In this document: one piece after another, positions 53,097 to 61,425 of the stretch
Layout of the letters: every line of letters begins with the position of its first letter
Position numbering within the stretch: the stretch's first letter is position 1
Assembly (NCBI GenBank): GCA_001898505.1
Contig: MKTZ01000012.1
Location: 241,570 to 305,569, forward strand
Reading direction: 5' to 3'
Source of the DNA: Sphingobacteriales bacterium 50-39
GTDB taxonomy: Bacteria > Bacteroidota > Bacteroidia > Chitinophagales > Chitinophagaceae
Length of the DNA: 64,000 nt
Notes under the pieces: model-generated
Database searches by the model: none
The model's input: the letters and a program-made list of their open reading frames with translations, nothing else
What the model was told of the DNA's origin: nothing
Made by a program: the position numbers and the translations under genes

Positions 53097-53128
53097 AGAC
53101 CTGTCCGCTTATGCGGACAGGTCTTTCT
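53097..53128 (+). terminator. strong hairpin between gldM and gldN
   Basis: A perfect 12-bp stem AGACCTGTCCGC / GCGGACAGGTCT with TTAT loop, followed by TTCT, and ending 15 bp before the gldN start codon. The T tail is short, so it may act as a partial terminator or as a 3' stabiliser of the gldKLM part of the message. Confidence 0.65.
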
Positions 53129-53143
53129 AAAAAACATAGAGAG

Positions 53144-54175
53144 ATGAAAAAGCATTTTATCAGATTATGCTTGCTGGCGCTGGTGATAGTGTTGGCTGTA
53201 GGGACTGCCGATGCGCAGACCTCGAGAAAGGGAAAGAAACGTGCGCCAGCCAAGAAGGGGCAGACGACGAAGAACCAGGGTGGTAACAATGCTGCTGTTG
53301 CTCCGGTAAAGGACACGACGAAGCCTGTTGCCGTCATCCCGGATGCGGATATCAAGCTGGATACTCCCCGGAAGTCCCTTCGCAATGACGCCATCATCGA
53401 ACGCAATCTGGTAAAGGACCGTACTCCCCTGGCGTATGAGAATATCCGTGAGGACGACGCCGTCTATCGTCAAAGAGTATGGAGAGAGATCGACGTGCAT
53501 GAAAAAATGAACCTGCCCTTCATGTACAAGGCAAAAGAAGACAATGGCGACCAACGACTGATCTATATTTTGCTGAACAATATCAAGTCCGGCAATATCA
53601 CCGCATTTGACGCCAATGTCGACGACCGGTTCACCACCCCCATGACTTTCTCGCAAATTGCCAAAGGTCTGGTAGGCAACCCTTATATAATCCAGATCCC
53701 CGATCTTGACAAAGACCCGGACGGATCGAAGGGACTGACACGGGACTCCCTCATCTCTCCCGACTTCGACCCGGATGCTGTGGAAAGATACCAGATCAAG
53801 GAAGAATGGGTATTCGATAAGGAGTCTTCCCGTCTGCACGTTCGTATCCTGGGCATCGCTCCGGAAAAGACGATCAGGAACCCCGATGGAAGTTTCCGTG
53901 CCGTGACCCCGATCTTCTGGGTATATTATCCTGAATGTAGGGCGCTGCTCGCTAAATATGAGGCATATAATGGCAAGAACTATGGCGCCCGCATGAGCTG
54001 GGAAGAATTGTTCGAAAGCCGCATGTTTGCGAGCCGTATCATCAAATCTACGGTAGATAACCCTGGTGATCAGTTCATTAGCGGCTATATCAAGGACCCC
54101 ATTCTCCAACTGCTGGAAGGTGATAATATCAAAGAGAAAATATTCAACTATGAACAGGACCTCTGGTCATATTAG
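53144..54175 (+). CDS. gldN: gliding motility / type IX secretion protein GldN
   Basis: A 343-residue periplasmic protein with a signal peptide (ends near TADAQ), a Lys/Thr/Pro-rich segment and the GldN core: RTPLAYENIREDDAVYRQRVWREIDVHEKMNLPFMY, then EEWVFDKESSRLHVRILGIAP, FWVYYPECR and SWEELFESRMFASRIIKSTVDN. With GldK it forms the outer periplasmic ring of the secretion machine. The ATG at 53144 gives the signal peptide; the frame is open 11 codons further up, which falls within the hairpin. Confidence 0.96.
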   Translation: MKKHFIRLCLLALVIVLAVGTADAQTSRKGKKRAPAKKGQTTKNQGGNNAAVAPVKDTTKPVAVIPDADIKLDTPRKSLRNDAIIERNLVKDRTPLAYENIREDDAVYRQRVWREIDVHEKMNLPFMYKAKEDNGDQRLIYILLNNIKSGNITAFDANVDDRFTTPMTFSQIAKGLVGNPYIIQIPDLDKDPDGSKGLTRDSLISPDFDPDAVERYQIKEEWVFDKESSRLHVRILGIAPEKTIRNPDGSFRAVTPIFWVYYPECRALLAKYEAYNGKNYGARMSWEELFESRMFASRIIKSTVDNPGDQFISGYIKDPILQLLEGDNIKEKIFNYEQDLWSY

Positions 54176-54203
54176 TTTGTAGAAAAAATTCATAAAGTGT
54201 TGA

Positions 54204-54235
54204 AAGGCGGCGCGTTACAGCGCCGCCTTCTTTAT
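54204..54235 (+). terminator. intrinsic terminator of gldKLMN
   Basis: A 10-bp stem AAGGCGGCGC / GCGCCGCCTT with GTTACA loop, followed by CTTTATTT, 28 bp after the gldN stop. Confidence 0.85.
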
Positions 54236-54333
54236 TTGTTATTTTCTTAAAATACCCAAAGGCGGGTATTGTTAAATAGAATTGTTTTACTATTTTTACA
54301 CTGGTTTTTCATAGGATATTGGATTTTAAAAAC

Positions 54334-54388
54334 GGGGCTGGATGTCTATCCGGGCCCCTTTTTTTTTGCGGTATAACCGCAAAAAAAA
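54334..54388. terminator. second hairpin with T tract, next to a T/A-flanked palindrome
   Basis: GGGGCTGGAT / ATCCGGGCCCC (one bulge) is followed by a run of T (54359-54367), a plus-strand terminator. Directly behind, GCGGT-ATA-ACCGC is flanked by T and A runs, forming a long symmetrical palindrome in the gldN-uvrC gap. Confidence 0.65.
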
Positions 54389-54398
54389 TCTAATAGTG

Positions 54399-54427
54399 GC
54401 CCTTCGGGCAGCGGACCTGTGGTCGGC
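54399..54427 (+). repeat. double-hairpin repeat, copy E (uvrC 3' end), imperfect
   Basis: GCCC-TTC-GGGC (54399-54409), one base, then GCGGACC-TGT-GGTCGGC (54411-54427) with one mismatch. Its last base is the last base of the uvrC stop codon on the minus strand. Confidence 0.6.
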
Positions 54428-56241
54428 TATTTGCTTTCTGTAGGATTAAAATGCGCTCGCACCAGTTTGGCCTTCGCCTCTCCGATGACCGCCGCCATCT
54501 CCTCTTCCGACAGCTGTTTTATTTTATTCACCGACCTGAACTCTTTTAAGAGCAGATCCGCCGTCCTTCTACCAATCCCCTGTATCTGTTCCAATTCGTT
54601 GGTAAATGTGCCCTTGCTTCTTTTTTGCCTGTGGAATGTAATGCCAAACCGGTGAACTTCATCCCGGATGCGACGTATAAGTTTAAGGCTATCGCTATTA
54701 TAGGGCAGCTTGATCGACTCGGTATCGCCCGGAAAGAATATTTCCTCTTCATTCTTGGCCAGGCCCACTATCGTCATCATGCCTGTCAGCCCGAGTTCCG
54801 TCACGCTTTCCATGGCTGCGCTCAGCTGCCCCTTTCCTCCGTCGATGATCACCAGCTGAGGCAGGGATTGCTGTTCGTCCACCAGCCGTCGGTAACGTCT
54901 GTGCACCACTTCCTTCATGGTCGCAAAGTCATTGATCCCCTGCACGGTCTTTACATTGAAATGCCGGTAGTCCTTTTTACTCTCCACACCATCCCGAAAG
55001 CAAACCATTGCCGATACCGGATAGCTGCCCTGGAAGTTGGAGTTATCAAAACATTCGATATGCACCGGCAGCTCCGAGAGCTGCAGATCTTCCATCAGCT
55101 GGTAAAGTACTTTCTTACGCTCGTCCAGGGTCTTCCCCTCCAATTGCAGTGTTTTTTTCCTGCGCAGCTCCTCCCGGAAGTAGCCGACGTTCTTCTCCGA
55201 CAGGTCCAGCAGCTTTTTCTTGTCCCCACCCTTGGGCACGGTGAGGAGGGTCCCTTCCTCCGGATAGTCCACTATAAAGGGAAGGATGATCTCCTTTGCC
55301 TGGCTATTAAAGGTCTCTCTCAATTGCGCCACGGTAAAGGCCAGGACCTCTTCGTCCGACTCCTCCAGGTGCGTCTCTACTTCTGTGGTATGGGTCTGTA
55401 CGATGGTTCCATTTTCCATCATCAGGTAATTGATATACGCCAGATGTCCATCCCGGAGGATGGAAAATACGTCCGCATGGCTGAGATGCCGGCTGACGAT
55501 GACGCTCCGGCTTTCATATGTCTGTAAATGCCCGAGCTTCTTGCGGAGGATCTCTGCCTTTTCAAAATCCATCTTCTCCGCCAGCTCCCGCATCTCCTTT
55601 TTAAACTCCTGCATCAAGGGGCCAAGATTGCCTTTCAGGATGTTTTTCAACTGTACCAGTCCCTCCCGGTAGTCTTCTTCTGTTTGTAATCCTTCACAGG
55701 GTCCTTTGCAGTTGCCAAGATGGTATTCCAGGCATACCTTGAATTTACCCTTACGTATATTATTATCCGTAAGGTTGAGCTGACAGGTGCGTAGCTGAAT
55801 ATTACTTTTAACAAAGTCCAGCAGCTCCCGCACCTTCCCCACGGAAGTAAAGGGGCCCAGGTATTCCGAGCCATCGTTGATCTTGCGGCGGGTAAGGAAT
55901 ACGCGGGGGAAGGGTTCATTCTTGATGACGATATAAGGATAGCTCTTGTCGTCCTTCAGGTTGATATTGAACTTTGGCTGGTATTGCTTGATCAGCGAGT
56001 TCTCCAGCAGGAATGCATCCTGTTCGGAACCTACGATGGTAAATTCGATACGCCGGATGCGCTGCACCAGCTCATGGGTCTTGTAGGTGGTAAAAGTCTT
56101 GGTAAAATAGGAGCTTACCCTTTTACGCAAGCTCTTGGCCTTTCCGACATAGATCAACTCATTGCTCTCGTCGAAATATTTATAAATGCCCGGCTCTGCC
56201 GGGATGGTGTGTGCTATGTTGCTAAATTGCTCTTGTGTCAT
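54427..56241 (-). CDS. uvrC: excinuclease ABC subunit C
   Basis: A 604-residue nucleotide-excision repair nuclease that makes both cuts around DNA damage. The GIY-YIG domain is at the start (PGIYKYFDESNELIYVGKAKSLRKRVSSYF), with CLEYHLGNCKGPCEG, then the UVR motif region, the UvrC homology / RNase H-like domain (IECFDNSNFQGSYPVSAMVCFRDG, VIDGGKGQLSAA) and helix-hairpin-helix motifs (LEQIQGIGRRTADLLLKEF). It lies 3 bp after the lipoprotein gene on the same strand. Confidence 0.97.
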   Translation of the reverse strand: MTQEQFSNIAHTIPAEPGIYKYFDESNELIYVGKAKSLRKRVSSYFTKTFTTYKTHELVQRIRRIEFTIVGSEQDAFLLENSLIKQYQPKFNINLKDDKSYPYIVIKNEPFPRVFLTRRKINDGSEYLGPFTSVGKVRELLDFVKSNIQLRTCQLNLTDNNIRKGKFKVCLEYHLGNCKGPCEGLQTEEDYREGLVQLKNILKGNLGPLMQEFKKEMRELAEKMDFEKAEILRKKLGHLQTYESRSVIVSRHLSHADVFSILRDGHLAYINYLMMENGTIVQTHTTEVETHLEESDEEVLAFTVAQLRETFNSQAKEIILPFIVDYPEEGTLLTVPKGGDKKKLLDLSEKNVGYFREELRRKKTLQLEGKTLDERKKVLYQLMEDLQLSELPVHIECFDNSNFQGSYPVSAMVCFRDGVESKKDYRHFNVKTVQGINDFATMKEVVHRRYRRLVDEQQSLPQLVIIDGGKGQLSAAMESVTELGLTGMMTIVGLAKNEEEIFFPGDTESIKLPYNSDSLKLIRRIRDEVHRFGITFHRQKRSKGTFTNELEQIQGIGRRTADLLLKEFRSVNKIKQLSEEEMAAVIGEAKAKLVRAHFNPTESK

Positions 56242-56244
56242 GTC

Positions 56245-56844
56245 TTAGTCCGTGCCGTCATCGTTCCAAACGACTTTTAGTTGGCGGGTCTCCACTGGGC
56301 GGCCCTTGGGGTGAAGGATGGTGATCACCTGGAAACCATGTCCTGCCTGCCAATACATTTTTTTTATCGCGGGAGTATCCGATTCTTCTCCGGCCCTTTC
56401 CATATAAATGCTTTTTACTCTATTAGCGCCGTCATTGGCCTGTCTGGCCACCACGTCAATTCTTGCCAGGGCTTGAGCTTTGTTCCTGGGGGAATAGCTG
56501 AATGTAAAATTGCCGGTGGTTTTATCCAAAAAGGAGCTTTCCGTATAATTCCTTTCCAGGCTGTCGGGGTTCAGCTCCGGGGTCAAAAAGACGGCTGCAG
56601 CCCTGTTGAACTCATTGGCTGTAAGGAAGGTACTGTCTGTTCGTTGATGTACGGTCCTGGTGCTTAAAATAGCCAGAACGGAAGTATCGATGTTCCTGAT
56701 CTCGGACTGCAGAAAATCTGCGATGGGAAAGTATTGCGTGGTGACCGAATCTGTTTTAGGGATATTGCCGGCTGTGGGTTGTTGATGGTTCTTACAGGCA
56801 ACTGCCAGGAGGATGAGAAAAAGGAGTACCGTATTGTGCTTCAT
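56245..56844 (-). CDS. hypothetical lipoprotein
   Basis: A 199-residue protein not recognised as a known family. It has a signal peptide with a lipobox (LLAVAC, Cys17) and a soluble rest with motifs FPIADFLQSEIRNIDTSV and AIKKMYWQAGHGFQVITIL. It is probably on the periplasmic face of a membrane. It lies 18 bp after the gene of the sigma-linked membrane protein and just before uvrC, all on the minus strand. Confidence 0.75.
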   Translation of the reverse strand: MKHNTVLLFLILLAVACKNHQQPTAGNIPKTDSVTTQYFPIADFLQSEIRNIDTSVLAILSTRTVHQRTDSTFLTANEFNRAAAVFLTPELNPDSLERNYTESSFLDKTTGNFTFSYSPRNKAQALARIDVVARQANDGANRVKSIYMERAGEESDTPAIKKMYWQAGHGFQVITILHPKGRPVETRQLKVVWNDDGTD

Positions 56845-56862
56845 ACGGCAAAATTACAACAC

Positions 56863-58431
56863 TTAGGGGATTGGTTTGACAATACCGATCTTAAAGCCGT
56901 ATCCTTTCAGATTTTCCTGGAGGGGATAGGAGTTATAGAAGGAAGAAAGCAGCTGGTAGCGGAATTCAGGACCTGCCTGCAGGCGTAAGTTGTTGTGCAA
57001 TTTGTAGGAAAGGAAGGCTTCCACCCCGCCCGTGAGGTTCCATCTTCTGAACTGTGACGGTCCCTTGACATAATTCGAATAGTCGGATGTCAAGTAGTAG
57101 ACATTGGTATTCAGCAGATAGCTTGGTTGTATGGAGGCGCCCACGTTCAGCTGCAGCCGTTCATTCCCCATCACCCGCAATTCGAAGCCGATGGGAGCGG
57201 ACATTTGATAGATGTCGTTGGTCAGGCTGATCGGAGGCTTCTCATTACTATAGGCCTCTTTTTGCCAGGGTAGCATTTTCACCGTGTCAATGCTAAATCC
57301 GTAGGGGGATTTGATATCGAGAGAAGGCTGATTCATATTGCCGCGTGCCCTTACGGAATACCTCATATAATTGAATTGCAAGCCCGCCTTGACCGTCAGA
57401 TTGCGAGTGATCCGGTACATATAGGCGCCGCCTACCTCGAATCCCAGGGCGGGGCCGTGCTCCAGGTAGTCTTTGGGGTTCATAGAGATGCCGGACTTGT
57501 TCGTGAGTACACCGCCGGACAGGTGCCGGTAGGTTGCAGTTGGCGATAAGTACAGCTGAAAATATTTTCTTCCTTTTTTAGCTGCGGCGGGCAGGCTGTA
57601 GACTGCATAATCATAGAGCCAGTTGATCCGCTGCTGGTCGGCAATCTCGTCGGTAAAGGCAATGGAACCACTGGCGGCTCTGCGGGTGCTATCGACCGAT
57701 GCCTTGCCGGTGACAGACTCAGCTGTGCTGCGGGTCGAGGCCAATGTATTCCGGGAGACTGAATTCTTTGCTATTCGGACGGTGACATCGGCGGAAGAGG
57801 TTGGAGGAGTCGAAACAAAGCTGGTGGACCTATCGGCAATGGCAACTGTTGAGAGGATATTACCCGTACCAGGTCTGGCGGCCTCCTGTGCAAGGACGTT
57901 CTCTTCTGTGGAGCCGGTGGCAGGAGAAGGCATCCGAAGGTCGGCTATAAGAGGAATAGACGGCGGCTCGGCCGGGAGGGCGACCACCTGGCTGAGCATT
58001 TCAGAAATATCCCGCCGGCTGACGGCAGGATCGATGAGCCCGATATTGATCTCTTTATAGGACTGGTCGTCGGAGGTCTGTCCGCTATGGCGGCCGGCTA
58101 TAGCGGCCGTATGACGCAGTCCGGATGCGGCTGTCAGCGAAGAAATAATTTCATCGTCTGTCCCTGTAGCATCCGCAGGTGTATGTGTTGAAGCTACTGA
58201 ACGTTTGGAAAGCTCTGTTTTAGATGGGAACAGCAGGTCTTTGCCTGCAAAATAGAGAATGCCGGTGACCAAGAGGAACATGCCTGAAATGAACCATCTT
58301 CTCTTTGTGTGCAAAGAACCATGAATACCCTTCCATACCTTCTCAGAGGGGTACATTTTGTATTGCTCTGTTTTATCCCTTAGCAGTTGTTCAAATTCAT
58401 CACTATAGAAGTTGCTCTCCTTCATCATCAA
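56863..58431 (-). CDS. membrane protein with C-terminal beta-barrel, partner of the ECF sigma gene
   Basis: A 522-residue protein. The N-terminal ~45 residues (EFEQLLRDKTEQYKMYPSEKVWKGIHGSLHTKRRW) are cytoplasmic and resemble the start of anti-sigma-like proteins in this family, then one membrane helix (residues about 47-65), a long Ser/Thr/Ala-rich linker (about 70-270) and an outer-membrane beta-barrel-like end with alternating strands (GPALGFEVGGAYMYRITRNLTVKAGLQFNYMRY). It follows the sigma factor gene by 36 bp. A signalling role across the envelope is inferred from this context. Confidence 0.75.
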   Translation of the reverse strand: MMMKESNFYSDEFEQLLRDKTEQYKMYPSEKVWKGIHGSLHTKRRWFISGMFLLVTGILYFAGKDLLFPSKTELSKRSVASTHTPADATGTDDEIISSLTAASGLRHTAAIAGRHSGQTSDDQSYKEINIGLIDPAVSRRDISEMLSQVVALPAEPPSIPLIADLRMPSPATGSTEENVLAQEAARPGTGNILSTVAIADRSTSFVSTPPTSSADVTVRIAKNSVSRNTLASTRSTAESVTGKASVDSTRRAASGSIAFTDEIADQQRINWLYDYAVYSLPAAAKKGRKYFQLYLSPTATYRHLSGGVLTNKSGISMNPKDYLEHGPALGFEVGGAYMYRITRNLTVKAGLQFNYMRYSVRARGNMNQPSLDIKSPYGFSIDTVKMLPWQKEAYSNEKPPISLTNDIYQMSAPIGFELRVMGNERLQLNVGASIQPSYLLNTNVYYLTSDYSNYVKGPSQFRRWNLTGGVEAFLSYKLHNNLRLQAGPEFRYQLLSSFYNSYPLQENLKGYGFKIGIVKPIP

Positions 58432-58467
58432 ACATTTTTAGTGACATTTTCATTGGTTTGGATTTCA

Positions 58468-59043
58468 TTAACGGATAGCAAACAGCCATGTCTGTTTTTC
58501 TCTTGGTTTTGGTAGTATCTTCTTCTTGATCAGAATATCTTCCAGCATCTGTTTTGCCCTTGTATACTGACTACGACTGGTGCTCTCTTCAATATCCAGC
58601 ATATCTGCGATCTCTTTATGCGAGTACCCTTCGATGGCGTACAAGTTGAGTACGGTGCGATAGCCAATGGGCAGGATGCGTATACATTCTACGATCTGTT
58701 TGGCCTGTACGATGGAAGGAACGCTTTCTTCACGTATCTGGATCCCATTGGCGTGGACAATATCCAGGCTTTCATTGAAACGTTTGTTCTTTTTCAGGTT
58801 GTTGATACAGGTGTGGACGATGATCCTCCGTATCCAGCCTTCAAATGCGCCCTTGTTCTGAAAGGTGTGCATTTGTGAAAAAACTTTTATAAACCCTTCT
58901 TGCAACATATCCTCCGCATCTTCTCTGTTATGAGCAAACCGATAACAGACTGCCAGCATTTTGGGGCTGTAACGATTGTACAGTTCCCGCTGGGCAGCCG
59001 CCGAGTTCTTTAAGCAGCCTTGTAAAATGGCTTCTTCGGTCAT
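58468..59043 (-). CDS. RNA polymerase ECF-type sigma factor
   Basis: A 191-residue sigma-70 family factor with region 2 (LYNRYSPKMLAVCYRFAHNREDAEDMLQEGFIKVF) and region 4 (RTVLNLYAIEGYSHKEIADMLDIEESTSRSQYTRAKQML). The ATG at 59043 (MTEEAILQGC) matches the usual start; the frame is open 17 codons further up without similarity. It probably directs transcription of a small set of genes and is controlled by the membrane protein encoded downstream, though that link is inferred. Confidence 0.93.
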   Translation of the reverse strand: MTEEAILQGCLKNSAAAQRELYNRYSPKMLAVCYRFAHNREDAEDMLQEGFIKVFSQMHTFQNKGAFEGWIRRIIVHTCINNLKKNKRFNESLDIVHANGIQIREESVPSIVQAKQIVECIRILPIGYRTVLNLYAIEGYSHKEIADMLDIEESTSRSQYTRAKQMLEDILIKKKILPKPREKQTWLFAIR

Positions 59044-59106
59044 GTGGTTACCGGAATTGGTTGCCCTGTAATTTAGACAATTTTTATGACGCATAGCTGC
59101 ACGCTA

Positions 59107-59141
59107 AAAAATAAAGGAGGCTGGCGCCTCCTTTATTTTTA
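59107..59141. terminator. terminator of gpmI
   Basis: An A/T-extended stem AATAAAGGAGGC / GCCTCCTTTATT with TGGC loop. On the minus strand it ends in T's; the gpmI stop codon is inside the outer stem. Confidence 0.85.
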
Positions 59142-60662
59142 GACCAAAACGTCGCCTGTCATTTCAGGGGGTATTTGTAACCCCATGATGGTCAATATTG
59201 TAGGAGCGAGGTCCCCCAGCTTGCCTGGCTTGACCTTACCTTTCCATTCCCTGTCGATGATAAAAAAGGGCACCAGGTTTAGGGTATGGGCCGTATTGGG
59301 GCTTCCATCGTCGTTGATCATATAGTCGGCATTTCCGTGGTCGGCCGTGAGAAATACCGTATAGCCATTGTCCAGCGCGGCTTTTACCACTTTTTCCACG
59401 CATTGGTCTACTGTTTCGGCCGCCTTGACCGCCGCCGCCCAGACTCCCGTATGCCCCACCATATCCGTATTGGCGTAGTTGAGACAGATGAAGTCTGCCG
59501 ATCCCTGCTGTATTTCGGGCAGGATGGCCTCCGTCAGCTCGAAAGCGCTCATTTCCGGCTGAAGATCATAGGTAGCGACCTTTGGGGAAGGGATCATCAG
59601 TCTTTTTTCCCCTTCGAAAGGCACTTCCCTGCCGCCGCTGAAGAAGAAGCTTACGTGGGGGTATTTTTCTGTTTCGGCTATACGTATCTGTTTGAGGCCG
59701 GCAGCTGCGACGATCTCACCCAATGTGTTTATCAGATCATCGTTCTCGTATATTACGTGAACTCCTTTGAAGCTTTGATCATACTGTGTCATCGTAGTAT
59801 AATCCAGGGACAGCTTTTTCATTTCCTGTTCGGGAATATCAGTCTGTGTGAGCACCTGGGTTATCTCCCTGCAACGGTCCGTCCGGAAATTGAAGCACAG
59901 CGCGAAATCGCCGTCCTTTATGGTTGCCAGCGGCTGCTGGTCTTCTCCCACGATGACCGTGGGTTTGATAAATTCATCGGTGACACCTGCGGCATAGGCT
60001 TGTTCCACTGCGGCCAGGGCGTCGGTAGCTTTTTCTCCCGTGCCTTTAACCATCGCATCGTATGCCAGGCGAACCCGCTCCCATCGTTTGTCGCGGTCCA
60101 TTGCGTAATAACGGCCACTGACAGTTGCGATCTTTCCCTCCGTCCTGTTCAAATGTTCCTGTAATTGTTTTATAAATCCAAGACCGCTTTTGGGGTCCGT
60201 ATCCCGGCCGTCTGTAAAAGCATGGATATATACGTCATCAAGTCCTTCCTTTTGACAGACATCGACGATGGCCATCAGGTGGTTGATATGGCTGTGTACG
60301 CCTCCATCGCTGACCAGGCCCAGCAGATGCAGGGGCTTGTTTTTGGCTTTGGCGCCACGGATGGCGTTCAATAATATCGGATTTTTGGCAAAAGAGCCAT
60401 CCCGGATGCCTACGTTGATACGTTGCAGCTCCTGGTAAACGATCCTGCCGGCGCCCAGGTTCAGGTGTCCGACCTCCGAATTGCCCATTTGGCCATCCGG
60501 CAGGCCTACTGCCTCTCCGCAGGTTACCAGCGTTGTATTGGGATATTGACTATAAAGTGAGCTTACAAAGGGGGTGCGTGCGTGCTGGATGGCGTCCGAG
60601 GACTTCTTTTGACCCAGTCCCCAGCCATCCATAATCACCAGAATGACTTTCTTTTTTGACAT
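59139..60662 (-). CDS. gpmI: 2,3-bisphosphoglycerate-independent phosphoglycerate mutase
   Basis: A 507-residue manganese enzyme of glycolysis interconverting 3- and 2-phosphoglycerate. Metal and nucleophile motifs: MDGWGLG near the start, PDGQMGNSEVGHLNLGAGR with the catalytic Ser, TDGRDTDPKSG, GRYYAMDRDKRWERV, the second metal site DMVGHTG and TADHGNAD. The ATG at 60662 begins MSKKKVILVIMDGWGLG; the frame stays open 44 codons further up, but that part covers repeat copy F and has no protein character. Confidence 0.97.
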   Translation of the reverse strand: MSKKKVILVIMDGWGLGQKKSSDAIQHARTPFVSSLYSQYPNTTLVTCGEAVGLPDGQMGNSEVGHLNLGAGRIVYQELQRINVGIRDGSFAKNPILLNAIRGAKAKNKPLHLLGLVSDGGVHSHINHLMAIVDVCQKEGLDDVYIHAFTDGRDTDPKSGLGFIKQLQEHLNRTEGKIATVSGRYYAMDRDKRWERVRLAYDAMVKGTGEKATDALAAVEQAYAAGVTDEFIKPTVIVGEDQQPLATIKDGDFALCFNFRTDRCREITQVLTQTDIPEQEMKKLSLDYTTMTQYDQSFKGVHVIYENDDLINTLGEIVAAAGLKQIRIAETEKYPHVSFFFSGGREVPFEGEKRLMIPSPKVATYDLQPEMSAFELTEAILPEIQQGSADFICLNYANTDMVGHTGVWAAAVKAAETVDQCVEKVVKAALDNGYTVFLTADHGNADYMINDDGSPNTAHTLNLVPFFIIDREWKGKVKPGKLGDLAPTILTIMGLQIPPEMTGDVLV

Positions 60663-60676
60663 AAAACTGCAGAGAT

Positions 60677-60703
60677 GCGCCCCCGGCGCTCGGGCCGAAG
60701 GCC
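60677..60703 (-). repeat. double-hairpin repeat, copy F (gpmI leader)
   Basis: On the minus strand, GGCC-TTC-GGCC (60703-60693), three bases, then GCGCC-GGG-GGCGC (60689-60677). It lies 15 bp before the gpmI start codon, in its 5' leader if the promoter box at 60776-60769 is used. Confidence 0.65.
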
Positions 60704-60768
60704 AATTATTAGATATCCGGAGGGGTGGGGTACTTTTATTTTGACCCCTCCCCGGAGGATTGGCCCCG

Positions 60769-60776
60769 CAAAGGTA
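60769..60776 (-). promoter_or_regulatory. candidate -7 box for gpmI
   Basis: TACCTTTG on the minus strand fits TAnnTTTG exactly. A TTG lies 15 bases upstream, a little closer than usual. It would give a leader of about 100 bases containing repeat copy F. Confidence 0.45.
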
Positions 60777-60840
60777 CGTATAACCCCCCGTCAATCTACC
60801 CTGTTCATGGTATTTTTACCCCCCGGAAGCACTTTTGGCA

Positions 60841-60848
60841 TAGATTTG
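60841..60848 (+). promoter_or_regulatory. candidate -7 box for the DUF4783 gene
   Basis: TAGATTTG fits TAnnTTTG, 32 bases before the start codon. The upstream T-rich box at 60812-60817 is only a partial match. Confidence 0.45.
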
Positions 60849-60879
60849 GGATTAGGCAGGTCGACTAATATTCTATTAT

Positions 60880-61269
60880 ATGAAAAGCGTCCTTGGATTA
60901 GCGCTATTGATACTTACGCTTGTCCTGGTATCATTCCGACCTGACTATAGTATCGACGATATTACCGGCGCCATGCGATCCGGGAACATCAATACACTAT
61001 CCCGCTACCTTGATTCCAGGGTAGATATTTCCCTCCCGGAGAAAAGTGATACTTACAGCAAAAGTCAGGCTGAGATGATCATTCGGGACTTCTTCAACAC
61101 CAATGTTGTCCGTAATTTCTTTATCAAGAACAAAGGTGAGAACGGTGGATCGGAATTTTGCATAGGTCTCCTGCAGACCCGTAATGGCGATTACAGGACC
61201 ACCCTTTTTATCAAGCAGAAGGGCGATAAGCTTTTACTGCAGGAGCTCCGATTCCAGGCCTGCCAATAA
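60880..61269 (+). CDS. DUF4783 exported protein
   Basis: A 129-residue protein with a signal peptide (residues 1-19) and the DUF4783 core, an NTF2-like fold: DDITGAMRSGNINTLSRYLDSRVDISLPEKSDTYSKSQAEMIIRDFF, then GLLQTRNGDYRTTLFIKQKGDKLLLQELRF. No function is established; small proteins of this type may bind a ligand in the periplasm. It precedes nadC by 156 bp, a gap that holds repeat copy G and the nadC control region. Confidence 0.85.
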   Translation: MKSVLGLALLILTLVLVSFRPDYSIDDITGAMRSGNINTLSRYLDSRVDISLPEKSDTYSKSQAEMIIRDFFNTNVVRNFFIKNKGENGGSEFCIGLLQTRNGDYRTTLFIKQKGDKLLLQELRFQACQ

Positions 61270-61326
61270 AAGGTCGTACCCTTCCCTTCCCGCCTTTTGT
61301 CGGTATCACATAACGAACCAAGGGCT

Positions 61327-61356
61327 AACGAACCAACGGTTCGTCGTCCAAAGGAC
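61327..61356 (-). repeat. double-hairpin repeat, copy G (DUF4783-nadC gap)
   Basis: On the minus strand, GTCC-TTT-GGAC (61356-61346) then GACGAACC-GTT-GGTTCGTT (61345-61327; one G-T pair). An extra half-copy (AACGAACCAAGGG) lies at 61312-61324. Confidence 0.75.
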
Positions 61357-61370
61357 AGACATTAGACGTT

Positions 61371-61410
61371 TAGCCAAATTGGACTAAATTTCTAAAAGTC
61401 CAATTGGCTA
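61371..61410. promoter_or_regulatory. inverted repeat over the nadC promoter, candidate operator
   Basis: TAGCCAAATTGGACT (61371-61385) and AGTCCAATTGGCTA (61397-61410) are reverse complements except for one extra A, separated by 11 bases. The right arm ends 4 bases before the -7 box TATCTTTG, so a protein bound here would block the promoter. A hairpin in RNA is less likely as the site lies upstream of the expected start. Confidence 0.55.
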
Positions 61411-61413
61411 ATT

Positions 61414-61421
61414 TATCTTTG
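61414..61421 (+). promoter_or_regulatory. candidate -7 box for nadC
   Basis: TATCTTTG fits TAnnTTTG. It lies only 5 bases before the nadC ATG at 61426, implying a leaderless or nearly leaderless message if this box is used with the chosen start. Confidence 0.45.
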
Positions 61422-61425
61422 CCGC

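Noticed and set aside
60663..60794. N-terminal extension of GpmI
   Set aside because: The extension covers repeat copy F and the promoter box, and the family start MSKKKVILVIMDGWG lies at 60662.
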